Part shown: one piece after another, positions 46,049-55,333 of the stretch
Numbering within the stretch: position 1 is the first letter of the stretch
How the letters are laid out: each line of letters begins with the position of its first letter
Assembly (NCBI GenBank): GCA_041163745.1
Contig: JBEAQU010000033.1
Coordinates: 62,001 to 126,000 of the forward strand
DNA: 64,000 nt
Origin: UBA6168 sp041163745
Lineage (GTDB): Bacteria > Bacteroidota > Bacteroidia > Chitinophagales > Saprospiraceae
Direction: 5' to 3'
Made by a program: the position numbers and the translations under genes
The notes under the pieces: model-generated
The model's database searches: none
What the model was told of the DNA's origin: nothing
The model's input: only the letters and a program-made list of their open reading frames with translations

Positions 46049-46768
46049 TCAGCCTGCTTTGAACAACCCGTATTTCAGGATGCAGTAGATTGCCCGGAAG
46101 CCATCCCTCCAGTTTATTTTCTTTCCTTCCGCATAGGTTCTGCCATAGTAGGATATGCCGACTTCGTATATTCTGGCTCCCTTGATGCGGGCTATTTTCG
46201 CCGTTACCTCCGGTTCGAAACCGAAGCGGTTCTCCCGTAAGGCGATTCCTTTGAGGATATCCGACCGAATCAGCTTGTAACAGGTTTCCATATCGGTCAG
46301 GTTCAGGTCGGTGAAAAGGTTGGACAGGAAAGTCAGGAACTTGTTGCCGATGGTGTGCCAAAAGAAGAGCACCCGATGCGGGTTTCCGCCCATGAACCGG
46401 GATCCGTAGACGATGTCGGCATACCCTTTGACCACCGGCTGGAGCAACAGGTTGATTTCCTCCGGATCGTATTCGAAGTCCGCATCCTGCACGATGGTGT
46501 AGGCACCGGCAGCTTTCCGGATACCGGAACGGATGGCGGCACCCTTGCCTTGGTTTTTCTCATGCTTGACATATTGGATCGCACCGTCCGGATTGTCCCG
46601 CACCACCTCCATGATCTCCTGTTCCGTACGGTCCGTGGAACAGTCGTTTACCACGATGATCTCCTTGTCTATACCATGCTGAAGCGACAACCGGAGGAGG
46701 TTTTGCAAAACCTCCCGGATGGAACGCTCCTCATTGTAGGCTGGGACAACGATACTCAACTTGAACAT
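46049..46768 (-). CDS. Glycosyltransferase family 2 (dolichyl-phosphate mannosyltransferase-like)
   Basis: This is a 239-residue enzyme from ATG 46768 (MFKLSIVVPAYNEERSIREV). It has VVNDCSTDRT, QGKGAAIRSGI, the DxD-type VQDADFEYDPEE and DMETCYKLIR, all typical of DPM1/polyprenyl-phosphate glycosyltransferases. Such proteins load a sugar on a polyprenyl phosphate at the cytoplasmic face. No C-terminal membrane pair is present. A GT-C membrane transferase, the natural user of polyprenyl-phosphate sugars, is encoded immediately upstream, suggesting a donor-acceptor pair. Confidence 0.9.
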   Translation of the reverse strand: MFKLSIVVPAYNEERSIREVLQNLLRLSLQHGIDKEIIVVNDCSTDRTEQEIMEVVRDNPDGAIQYVKHEKNQGKGAAIRSGIRKAAGAYTIVQDADFEYDPEEINLLLQPVVKGYADIVYGSRFMGGNPHRVLFFWHTIGNKFLTFLSNLFTDLNLTDMETCYKLIRSDILKGIALRENRFGFEPEVTAKIARIKGARIYEVGISYYGRTYAEGKKINWRDGFRAIYCILKYGLFKAG

Positions 46769-46873
46769 TTTTCTTTTTTTAGTCGGTGATAAGCAGGGTG
46801 TTCTGCTGACGCGCATGGCTAAGGGATGCCGGCGCGGCGCGTCGGGCGGCCCAGGCCTGTTGCCTTGGGCATC

Positions 46874-48799
46874 TCATTCGGCAGGAACATACAGATTGAT
46901 GAACTCGTTGTCCGTCTTTCGTATGTATTCCTTGCCTCCGTACCGGATGGACGGCAACGTTCGATACGCCACGATTTTGGACACCGCTTTGTCCTCGTAA
47001 AAATCCGTCGCTCCGGCGGAGGGGTTCTCCACGTTGATGTGGTGGAACGTCTTCGGGTCACTTTTTCCGAAGATGCCCTCGTAGAAAGGATATTCCCAAT
47101 ACTCATGCCTTTCTCCGGCGACGAATCCGATGGTTGAGAAATCCTCCGTACCCAACCGTCCCAGGATATCCCGCATGTCATGCTTGAAACCGAGATGGGC
47201 GGAGAAGTACTTGTCCGAACGGCTGTCTGTCCATCCGGCGCCACCGACAAAGGCTTCGTACCGGATGAAAGGTCGGTTCGGATTGAACACCAGCACCAGT
47301 GCCGCATACAGGAAAGCGGTGACGGCAAGGGTTCCCGTCACCAGCCGATGACGCAGCAATCCGCGCAAGGCATACCCCGTGGGTAATGCCCACAAAACGA
47401 AATAAGTGTTGTGCAGTTTGGAATTCCATGGCTGCCATTTAAGCATCGCACAGAACATCAGGTACCCTGCAAAAATAAGCAGGTAAGCCCAAAGGCCCGG
47501 ATCCTTCCGCACGCGGGCGAATGCGAGGATGCCCGCCAACAGGAACAAAGTGTATTGGATGATGTTGGAAGCGTCATCCTCATGATGCATCCACTTGGTC
47601 AGTTCCAGCTTCGTGACATCATCCGTACCGTAATGGATCCAGTTGAAATCGGGGTCGTTCACATCCTCACCCAGCCAGTCATGTACCCGGTGGACCGTGG
47701 ATTCGACCACTTCGTTAAAGGGATACACCCCGTAATGCAAAGCACTGTTCTTTATGAAACTGGACAGGGTCGTGACCAGACCGATCCGCTCGTTGAAATG
47801 TCCTTCCTTGAAACTGCCGAAGATATGTCCCGACAAGGTCAGGTTTCTGCCGATATACCCGGCACTGACGAGCAGGAAGACCATGGGCACCAACCCGTAT
47901 CGGATGATTTGCTGGTACTCGCGGTATCGGACGGTACGGAAAACCCAGTATCCGAACCATGCCAACAGTATCGGAAACACGAAGACATACCCGGTTCCCT
48001 TTGTCAGGGCGGCCAGTCCGGCGCTCAGGGCCATCAGGTAGGCCGACCGACGCCGGTGCGCCTGCACGGATTCGATGGCATAATAACCCGCCAGCAGCGT
48101 GAAGAACGAGACGACCAGGTCGTTCTGGGTGGATGTCGCCTCCAATAATATCCCGGGTGTGGTGACGATGTAGAACACCCCGAACAGTACGACCGGCTTC
48201 GTCAGCCGGTACCGACGGCCGATGTCCATCGTGCAGGTAACGATACCGGCCAGGTACAGCAGTTGCACGGCGTTGGCGAACCAGTCGTTGCCGGCCAATA
48301 TGCAAATGTGGCCGATCAGCCACTCCGCAAAGGGTGGCTGGAATATCTGCCGGTAAATCCCGGTGACGTAATAGTTCACCTCCCCATGTGCAAACCAATG
48401 GGCCACCCTGGCCATGTGGTATGCCATGGAGTCGTAATTGTTGGGCGGATAGACAAGCCCCTGCAGGAAGGTCACAAGGAACAGGACCAGCAGCAGGTAT
48501 CCGGACCATTTATTGCGTGAGAGGGTCGACCTGAAATCCGCCACGACGGCCGTCATCAGTCTTCGGTTCCGCCAGGTAGCCGGCAGCGCCATCATCCCGA
48601 CGGCAGTCAGCGACCAGAAAGCACCCAGCCCGATACGGTCGAAGCTATGGAAGGCACTGGTCAGCTCCGTCCCGATCACCACCAGCACGGAAAACCACAA
48701 CAGGCTTTCCGAAATGACCGTGGTGAAGGAGGTTCTTCCTGGCCGTGCAGTCAAGGTCGCTATCAACAAGAAGTTGAGCGACAACAACAATACTAACAT
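46874..48799 (-). CDS. Polytopic GT-C family glycosyltransferase (PMT/ArnT-like)
   Basis: This is a 641-residue integral membrane protein with about ten hydrophobic helices in its first two thirds. The first extracytoplasmic loop has PPNNYDSMAYHMARVAHW, with the catalytic acidic residue after the first helices as in GT39/GT83-like enzymes, and PPFAEWLIGHICIL follows. The C-terminal ~140 residues are soluble and probably periplasmic (GFVAGERHEYWEYPFYEGIF). These enzymes transfer a sugar from a polyprenyl-phosphate carrier on the periplasmic side. The DPM1-like gene just downstream may supply the donor. Confidence 0.85.
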   Translation of the reverse strand: MLVLLLSLNFLLIATLTARPGRTSFTTVISESLLWFSVLVVIGTELTSAFHSFDRIGLGAFWSLTAVGMMALPATWRNRRLMTAVVADFRSTLSRNKWSGYLLLVLFLVTFLQGLVYPPNNYDSMAYHMARVAHWFAHGEVNYYVTGIYRQIFQPPFAEWLIGHICILAGNDWFANAVQLLYLAGIVTCTMDIGRRYRLTKPVVLFGVFYIVTTPGILLEATSTQNDLVVSFFTLLAGYYAIESVQAHRRRSAYLMALSAGLAALTKGTGYVFVFPILLAWFGYWVFRTVRYREYQQIIRYGLVPMVFLLVSAGYIGRNLTLSGHIFGSFKEGHFNERIGLVTTLSSFIKNSALHYGVYPFNEVVESTVHRVHDWLGEDVNDPDFNWIHYGTDDVTKLELTKWMHHEDDASNIIQYTLFLLAGILAFARVRKDPGLWAYLLIFAGYLMFCAMLKWQPWNSKLHNTYFVLWALPTGYALRGLLRHRLVTGTLAVTAFLYAALVLVFNPNRPFIRYEAFVGGAGWTDSRSDKYFSAHLGFKHDMRDILGRLGTEDFSTIGFVAGERHEYWEYPFYEGIFGKSDPKTFHHINVENPSAGATDFYEDKAVSKIVAYRTLPSIRYGGKEYIRKTDNEFINLYVPAE

Positions 48800-49032
48800 G
48801 TTGGTCTGTTTTTCAGGTCCTTTATTTACAATGCTGATCGCCTATCTGTTTGGGACCCATGGCTTACAGGGTTCTAGGATGCGGACAGGCAGCGGACTGT
48901 CGCCACTGGGCGGCATATATCCTTACCTTGGCATCCTGACCGGAACGTCCTGCCGGTGCCGTCCTGGCTTCTACGGCCGTACGTCCCGCGGAACGGTTGA
49001 TCCGGAAAAATTGAGAAACGCTGCGTTACCGC

Positions 49033-50895
49033 TCAATCCAATTTGAATTCCTCCTGCCAGTTGTCCTTCTTATCCCAATCGGGCTGTTCCGTCTTGGCAA
49101 AAAGGAAATCCCCTACCACGAGGTAATCCATCTCCGTCCGCATGAAACAACGGTAGGCATCGTCCGGTGTGCAGACGATGGGCTCGCCCCGGACGTTGAA
49201 GCTGGTGTTGACCACCACCCCATAGCCGGTGAGCGACTTGAACTTGTCCAGCAAGGTCCAGTACCGGGGGTTGGTTTCCTTGTGCACGGACTGAACGCGG
49301 GCGGAGAAATCGATGTGCGTGATGGCTGGCATGTCGGACCGGTTGATGTACAATCGTTCCATCAGGGGCAGTTCGTAATAATTTGGCGGCACCGATGCCT
49401 GTCGGCGTTCATGAACAGGCGCTACCAACAGCATGTAAGGGGAATCGGTGTCCAGCTTGAAATAATCCGCCCGGTCCTCCGCCAGGACCGACGGGGCGAA
49501 GGGTCGGAAACTCTCCCGATATTTTATTTTCAGGTTGAGTTTCTTTTGCATCTCCTTGTTTCGCACATCCCCCAGGATGCTGCGTCCGCCCAAAGCTCTC
49601 GGACCGAATTCCATCCGTCCCTGCATCCAACCGATGGCGTTCCCTTCCGCCAGCAATTCCGCCACTTTTTCCGAGAGTTGGTCAAAGTTTTCGTACCGTT
49701 CATACCGGGCCTTGTACTTCCTTGCCATCCGCTCGGTATCCAGGCTGGAATATTCGGGCCCCAGATAGGATCCCTTCATCGCATCCATTTCGTCGGTGGG
49801 AACCCGCTCCTGCCCGAAGTACAGGTGATGGGCGGCCAGTGCGGCCCCCAAGGCCCCCCCCGCATCGCCCGCTGCCGGTTGGATGAATATGTTCTTGAAA
49901 GGCCCCCGCTCCAGCAATTTGCCGTTGGCCACACAGTTGAGTGCCACACCGCCGGCCATGCACAGGTTGTCGGAACCGGTCAGGCGCTTGGCTTCTTCCG
50001 CCATCAGGAAGACGACGTCCTCCGTCACCTGCTGGATGGCCAGGGCCAGGTCGCAGTGGTGCTGTTCCAGCTTGTCCTCCGGCCCACGGGTCGGAAAACC
50101 GAACAGTTTTTCCCACAGCCGGTCCTTGACCATCCGCAGACCGGCCGCATAGTTGAAATATTGCTGGTTCAGCCAGATGGAGCCGTCCGGCTTGATGTCC
50201 ACCAACTCCTTTCGGATGATGTCCCGGAAGCGGGCCACATCGGCGGACAGGGGGTTGCCGTACGGCGCCAGACCCATGAGCTTGTATTCACCGGAATTGA
50301 CCCGAAAACCGAGAAAATAGGTGAACGCCGAATACAACAGACCGAGCGAGTGCGGAAAATGCAGCTCCTTGAGTATCTTCATGTCCTTTCCTTCGCCGTA
50401 GCAGATGGAGGCGGTCGCCCACTCCCCCACGCCGTCCAAGGTCAGGATGGCCGCATTTTGAAACTTCGAAGGGTAATATGCACTGGCTGCATGAGAAAGG
50501 TGATGCTCCGGGAACAACAGTTTGACCTTCCCTTTGGAATAGGGCCCCAATTTGGACAATTCCTCGTGGATGACCCTTTTCAGGAACATCTTCTCCCGCA
50601 GCCAGACCGGAATGGCCATGATGAAAGACTGCAGACCTTTCGGGGAGAAGCCGTAGTATGTCTCCAGCAAACGTTCGAACTTCAGCAGGGGCTTGTCGTA
50701 AAATACCACGGCGTCCAGTTCGTCCACCTCGAGTCCCGCCTGGTCCAGACAATAACGCACGGCATTGCGCGGAAAATCCGGGTCGTGCTTTTTCCGGGTG
50801 AACCTTTCCTCCTGGGCGGCTGCCAGGATATTGCCGTTTTCGATGATGGCAGCGGCCGAATCATGATAAAAGGCCGAAATTCCTAGGATTTTCAT
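49033..50895 (-). CDS. NodU/CmcH-type carbamoyltransferase (second copy)
   Basis: This is a 620-residue enzyme starting MKILGISAFYHDSAAAII, with AAQEERFTRKKHDPDFP, LLFPEHHLSHAASAYYPS (iron-binding His cluster), LTLDGVGEW, HFPHSLGLLYSAFTYFLGF and EYKLMGLAPYG. The C-terminal domain includes WMQGRMEFGPRALGGRSI and HIDFSARVQSV. This copy resembles the longer carbamoyltransferases normally found with SxtJ, DUF5989 and SGNH genes. It adds a carbamoyl group to a hydroxyl of a glycan or natural product. Its upstream neighbour is an SGNH hydrolase, but its SxtJ/DUF5989 partners lie 4-6 kb away. Confidence 0.93.
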   Translation of the reverse strand: MKILGISAFYHDSAAAIIENGNILAAAQEERFTRKKHDPDFPRNAVRYCLDQAGLEVDELDAVVFYDKPLLKFERLLETYYGFSPKGLQSFIMAIPVWLREKMFLKRVIHEELSKLGPYSKGKVKLLFPEHHLSHAASAYYPSKFQNAAILTLDGVGEWATASICYGEGKDMKILKELHFPHSLGLLYSAFTYFLGFRVNSGEYKLMGLAPYGNPLSADVARFRDIIRKELVDIKPDGSIWLNQQYFNYAAGLRMVKDRLWEKLFGFPTRGPEDKLEQHHCDLALAIQQVTEDVVFLMAEEAKRLTGSDNLCMAGGVALNCVANGKLLERGPFKNIFIQPAAGDAGGALGAALAAHHLYFGQERVPTDEMDAMKGSYLGPEYSSLDTERMARKYKARYERYENFDQLSEKVAELLAEGNAIGWMQGRMEFGPRALGGRSILGDVRNKEMQKKLNLKIKYRESFRPFAPSVLAEDRADYFKLDTDSPYMLLVAPVHERRQASVPPNYYELPLMERLYINRSDMPAITHIDFSARVQSVHKETNPRYWTLLDKFKSLTGYGVVVNTSFNVRGEPIVCTPDDAYRCFMRTEMDYLVVGDFLFAKTEQPDWDKKDNWQEEFKLD

Positions 50896-51080
50896 ATGGG
50901 TGTTTCAATTTTGATATGGCAGTTGATCACAACAGCGGGAGGCTGGTGCGACGCTGGTCGAAAGGTGGGAAGAGGTTCCGGACAAGGCGCCGGCGGAGGG
51001 AAAGAACAAAGGGTGACTTGCGCTATCCAAAGCCCTTGCCAAAAATCTTGCCTATTAGCCTGGTCCGGCCGAACTTTCCC

Positions 51081-52229
51081 TCAGTTTGGGTTCAGGGATA
51101 GCACTTCCGGTAGTAATTGTTCGGACACCAGGTCCGCCACCAGGAGCGAACCCTTGTCGGTGAGGTGCACCAGGTCGTACAGGTGCTCCTTGTCCTTCGG
51201 GACCGACGCCGCCAAATCCACCAACGGCACCCCCTCCTCGGCCGCTGTCCGCCGGACACACTCGTTCATGGCATCATACAAGCCTTTCATGCGCCCGTAC
51301 GAGATGCCGTTTTTTTCCCATTCGACGATGCCGCGACCGAGGATCCTCTGGTCCGGCTCGTCCGTGAACCGGCTGGCCTGTGTCATCAGCAGCGGACGTA
51401 TGTTCCAAGCCCGGCAAATGCCGATGAAGGAGCGGAGGCTGCCGGAAAACTGCCGCATCATGGCGGCGGAATCCACCGTCACCGGTTTGCCCCGGAAATC
51501 GGCCCATTCGTCGGTTTCGTATTTCCCATCGGAGAACTTCGGATTGTTCGGGTCGACGATCAGGGAACGGAGCGGATGTTCGTTCCAGTAGGTACCCTCG
51601 TACAACAGGATGTTCAGGTCATTGATGTTGTGCATCAGGACCGCATAGTCGGGATTCACCGCCAGCACCTTGTTGACAAATATATTGAGCGAGTTCATGG
51701 ACGTGATGCTGTTGATGCCGTTGTTGTAGGAATTCACCTTGCGGCCGGTCTTTGCCTCCAGGATGCGGCCGACCTGGTACGGAAAGCGTGCCGTTTCCTC
51801 GTTGAACCTGCATTCCGTGGTGCTGCCGCCCAGGAAGGCCAGCACGATCTCCGGATCCGCATGGATGTCGGCAGGCAACATGAAAGCCCGTTCGTCCGTC
51901 CGTGTCGGATAGGGTTTTGATTCGAGGTTGTCACAGTTGGCCATGTACAGTTCGGAAGGCACCGTGGTGAAATCATATGATTTCCGGTGCTCCGGAAGCC
52001 GGACGAACCGGGCGGCCGGCACCTCCCGTATTTTTTCTTTCCGAAGGAATTTTCCGGCATATTGGGCTACACTGATGAGGGCGAGCGGACTCTTGCCGCG
52101 CATCTGGTAAAAGGCCATGCTGGCCAGGGCTTCCAGGACAAGCAGCAGGCCGATGGCCGGTAGCAGGGAGTACAGGAGATATTTCCACCGGAATCCCTCG
52201 TTTTTCTTCGTTTTTCCGTTGTTGGTCAT
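51081..52229 (-). CDS. Membrane-anchored SGNH/GDSL hydrolase
   Basis: This is a 382-residue protein. A cytoplasmic basic start is followed by one transmembrane helix (YLLYSLLPAIGLLLVLEALA); the rest is extracytoplasmic. The SGNH blocks are visible: AFLGGSTTECRF (block I nucleophile Ser), YNNGINSITS (Gly/Asn region), VLMHNINDLN (block III Asn) and DLVHLTDKGS (block V DxxH). Proteins of this type occur beside NodU carbamoyltransferases and may acylate or deacylate surface glycans. It lies 34 bp after asnB and 185 bp before the carbamoyltransferase, all on one strand. Confidence 0.88.
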   Translation of the reverse strand: MTNNGKTKKNEGFRWKYLLYSLLPAIGLLLVLEALASMAFYQMRGKSPLALISVAQYAGKFLRKEKIREVPAARFVRLPEHRKSYDFTTVPSELYMANCDNLESKPYPTRTDERAFMLPADIHADPEIVLAFLGGSTTECRFNEETARFPYQVGRILEAKTGRKVNSYNNGINSITSMNSLNIFVNKVLAVNPDYAVLMHNINDLNILLYEGTYWNEHPLRSLIVDPNNPKFSDGKYETDEWADFRGKPVTVDSAAMMRQFSGSLRSFIGICRAWNIRPLLMTQASRFTDEPDQRILGRGIVEWEKNGISYGRMKGLYDAMNECVRRTAAEEGVPLVDLAASVPKDKEHLYDLVHLTDKGSLLVADLVSEQLLPEVLSLNPN

Positions 52230-52263
52230 GTCAATAGTTGTTCGTAATCTGTTTCTTTATCAT

Positions 52264-54156
52264 TCAATGGTTGTCGGCAGACAGGATGCCGGCTGGTATG
52301 TTCCTTTCCAACCAGTCTTCCAATACGATGAATATCCATACCCTGGACCAAAGGTTGTCGTTCCGGCCGGACAGGAAAGTGCGCCATAGCCCCCGGAGGA
52401 AGTCGCCGTCGACAATGTTCCGGTCGGCCAGTCGTTCCAGGCGGGTCTCCGCAAAGGTCCGCAGGGATGTCTTGAGCCAGACTTTCCAAGGCAGATCGAA
52501 ACCTTTCTTCTCCCGGAAGACCACATCGTCCGGTATCAGCGGACGGAGGGATTCCACCAGCAGCTGCTTGGGGTAATGGGGAAATTTCAATCGGTCCGGA
52601 ACGCCCAGCACGTATTCCACCAGTGTGTGGTCGAAAAACGGTACCCGGACCTCCAAGGCATGCGCCATGCTCATTTGGTCGGTGTCTTTCAACAACACGT
52701 TCTGGGTGTAGGTCGATATGTCCGCCACGGACAACTGGCTCAGGTCCGGCAGGCGGCGGATGTACGGATCCTCCAGCAACTGTTCCCGTACCGCATCGGG
52801 TATCCCGCCGTTCCGGCCGGCAGCCGGCAACACCTGCCGCATCTCCGCATGGCTGAGCAGTTTCCGCATGGCCGGGTATACCGCCGCGATATCCGCATCG
52901 GCGGCTCCTGCCATCTCCAGCACCCGACCCCGTTGGTGGCTTTTGAGGCCCGCGCCGGCCAGTTGGGCACCTGCTGTCCGTAAGACATGCGGAATCTTCC
53001 AGAACCAATCCGCCCGCTTCATTTTCAGGTAATGCCGGAACAAGGGATAACCGGCAAACAGCTCGTCTCCCCCCAGGCCGGACAAAGCGACCGTTATGCC
53101 CGCCGCACGGGTCACCCGCGAGACCACATACGTATTGACACCGTCCCCACTGGGGGTGTCCATGGCACGCAAGGCGTCCGGCAGTGCCTCCAGGAAATCC
53201 GTCGGCCGCAACAGGATGGGATGATGTTGGGTATGGAACTTCCGGGATACCAACCCGGCGTAATGGGATTCGTCGAACTGCGGCTCCTCGAACACGATGG
53301 AAAAGGTGTCCACCGGGCGGCCCGCCGCTTCCGACATCAACGCGACCACCGCCGAGGAATCGATTCCACCGGACAGGAACGCGCCCAACGGCACATCGCT
53401 GACCAGCCGGCGTTCGACGGCGCGGAACAGCAGTTCCCGGACTTCCTTCCGCACCTGTGCCGCATCCCCCGCCACTTCCGGTGTCTGTGCCGGTGCCAAA
53501 CGCCACCAGGTCTTACGCTCCAGCCGGCCGCCACCATATACCGCATACTCACCCGGCAACAGCTGCCGGATCCCCCGCACCAGGGTCCGGGGGGCGTGGA
53601 CGGTCTGATAGCGCAGATAGTCCGCCAACCCTTCCTCGTCCAACGCCGGCTTCACCTGCCCGCTGGCCAATATGGCCCGCAATTCGGAGCCGAACAAGAA
53701 CCGCTCACCATCCTGGTAGTAATAGAACGGCTTGATGCCGAGCCGGTCCCTTGCCATGAAAAGCTGCCGCCGCCGGGTGTCCCAGATGGCGAAGGCGAAC
53801 ATCCCGTACAAACGGTCCAGGCAGGCGGGCCCCCATGCCAGGTACGCCGCCAGAATGACCTCCGTGTCCCCTTTCGTCCGGAATGGATAATCGCCCAAGG
53901 AGGCCCGAATCTCCGCAAAATTGTATATCTCTCCGTTGAAGACGATGACGTGCCGGCCCTCCGCATCCCACAAGGGTTGGTTGGCCGAACTGGACAGGTC
54001 GATGATGGACAGCCGCCGGTGGCCCAAGCCTACCGGACCGTCGACATAGTGTCCCTCCGCATCAGGCCCGCGATGGGCGATGGCATCCGTCATCCGTTGG
54101 ATAGACGGACCCGCCGGCTCATCCCCGGGCAGTAGGATTCCTGCTATTCCGCACAT
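52264..54156 (-). CDS. asnB: Glutamine-hydrolysing asparagine synthase (AsnB family)
   Basis: This is a 630-residue protein. It starts MCGIAGILLPG, so Cys2 is the glutaminase nucleophile, with RRLSIIDLS, NGEIYNF and the GATase II domain over the first ~200 residues. The synthetase domain has the PP-loop FLSGGIDSSAVVAL and later ALSGLGGDELFAGY and VRVPFFDHTLVEYV. The enzyme transfers glutamine-derived ammonia to an AMP-activated carboxylate. In polysaccharide loci such members often amidate sugar acids rather than make asparagine, so the substrate here is uncertain. Its start overlaps the epimerase stop by 13 bases. Confidence 0.92.
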   Translation of the reverse strand: MCGIAGILLPGDEPAGPSIQRMTDAIAHRGPDAEGHYVDGPVGLGHRRLSIIDLSSSANQPLWDAEGRHVIVFNGEIYNFAEIRASLGDYPFRTKGDTEVILAAYLAWGPACLDRLYGMFAFAIWDTRRRQLFMARDRLGIKPFYYYQDGERFLFGSELRAILASGQVKPALDEEGLADYLRYQTVHAPRTLVRGIRQLLPGEYAVYGGGRLERKTWWRLAPAQTPEVAGDAAQVRKEVRELLFRAVERRLVSDVPLGAFLSGGIDSSAVVALMSEAAGRPVDTFSIVFEEPQFDESHYAGLVSRKFHTQHHPILLRPTDFLEALPDALRAMDTPSGDGVNTYVVSRVTRAAGITVALSGLGGDELFAGYPLFRHYLKMKRADWFWKIPHVLRTAGAQLAGAGLKSHQRGRVLEMAGAADADIAAVYPAMRKLLSHAEMRQVLPAAGRNGGIPDAVREQLLEDPYIRRLPDLSQLSVADISTYTQNVLLKDTDQMSMAHALEVRVPFFDHTLVEYVLGVPDRLKFPHYPKQLLVESLRPLIPDDVVFREKKGFDLPWKVWLKTSLRTFAETRLERLADRNIVDGDFLRGLWRTFLSGRNDNLWSRVWIFIVLEDWLERNIPAGILSADNH

Positions 54157-55286
54157 AATTCGTTATTGGGTACGGTCGGACGCCGTACGCTGCCGACCGC
54201 CGCCGTTCCCGGTTCCGCCAGGGAGGGCGGAAGCAGCATCGTCAGCTGTTGCGCGACTTCCTTTGTCTTGGTTTGCATGGTCACCCGGCTGTCCGTACTG
54301 TACCGGAGCCGCGGTCCGGGAAACACACCTTCGTGAACACCCTCCGGCCGGTAAACGAAGGTGTCGGCATAAGCGGCTGTCTGGGATTTGGCACGCTGCA
54401 CATACAGCGATGCTTTGTATTTCTTCTCCAGGGTCGGGAAATGATGCAGGACATTCGCCCGCAGGGTGTCCTTGTATCGGGTCAGGAAGCCAAGGACGCC
54501 GCGACGCAGCAACGCCGGCAGCCGGCGGAACCAAGGTGTGTGGTGTCGGCCGACCAAGGAGACTTCGATTCGCCGACCCGGCGACAGGTAGTGTTCCAAC
54601 ACTTCCCGCCAAGACCAGGCCGGGGAGGAGACCAGGGTGTAGGTTCCCGGTTTCTCCTTGCCTTCGACGATATGCACCAGCCCTTCCGCGATGGTGAAGC
54701 AAAAGACCGTGTAGGATGGGGTGTCCGGGTATTCGAACCGGGTATGACGCCCGTTCACCAGCATGTCCGTCTCCTGGCTGACCCTTTGCAGCAGGCCATG
54801 CACATGCCCCAGTCGGAAACTGTACACGTCCTTGCCGTGTTTGCGGCCGTAACGCTGTGTGACAGCCTCGCCGAACCGCTTGGTGACGGCGTAGATACTG
54901 TGCGGGATCAGGTATCGCCTGGCTTTGTTGAACTGCTCGCTCATCCCGAACGCATTGATGGTACTGATGAACACGTACCGCGCATGGGCCGGTGAATACC
55001 GGATGGCCTTGGCAATGTTGTTGGCGTAGTGCCGCTGGGTGCGGGACACGTCGCCGATGACCACGGAGAAATCGGCGACCAGGTCGCAGTCGTGCAACAA
55101 AGCCCGACATTCCTCCTCCGTACCGAGGGTGCCGATCCGGCAAGGGATGCCTAACCGCTGCAAGAGCGCCGCACTGACAGGGGTCCGGACTATCGCCACC
55201 ACCTGGATTTCCGGGTAGGTCCGAAGGAAAAGACACACCTCCGTACCGACTTGTCCGCTGGCCCCTATGATTCCTATTGTCTTCAT
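54144..55286 (-). CDS. NAD(P)-dependent epimerase/dehydratase-like protein
   Basis: This is a 380-residue protein from ATG 55286 (MKTIGIIGASGQVGTEVC), with the Rossmann GxxGxxG at residues 8-14. VFISTINAFG and the catalytic-type YAVTKRFGEA (YxxxK) place it in the extended SDR family. The C-terminal ~130 residues are basic and not typical of sugar epimerases. The frame is open further upstream, but the Rossmann start decides the ATG. An overlapping frame of similar length (54163-55449) lacks any motif and is a shadow. It probably modifies a nucleotide sugar for the glycan. Confidence 0.85.
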   Translation of the reverse strand: MKTIGIIGASGQVGTEVCLFLRTYPEIQVVAIVRTPVSAALLQRLGIPCRIGTLGTEEECRALLHDCDLVADFSVVIGDVSRTQRHYANNIAKAIRYSPAHARYVFISTINAFGMSEQFNKARRYLIPHSIYAVTKRFGEAVTQRYGRKHGKDVYSFRLGHVHGLLQRVSQETDMLVNGRHTRFEYPDTPSYTVFCFTIAEGLVHIVEGKEKPGTYTLVSSPAWSWREVLEHYLSPGRRIEVSLVGRHHTPWFRRLPALLRRGVLGFLTRYKDTLRANVLHHFPTLEKKYKASLYVQRAKSQTAAYADTFVYRPEGVHEGVFPGPRLRYSTDSRVTMQTKTKEVAQQLTMLLPPSLAEPGTAAVGSVRRPTVPNNELCAE

Positions 55287-55333
55287 GCGTTGGTATTTGA
55301 TGGCGATGGGCCGGCCAGATGGCCGGATCCGAC

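Noticed and set aside
49282..50886. Plus-strand open frame of 534 codons opposite the second carbamoyltransferase
   Set aside because: Antisense shadow of a gene with clear catalytic motifs; no recognisable domain.
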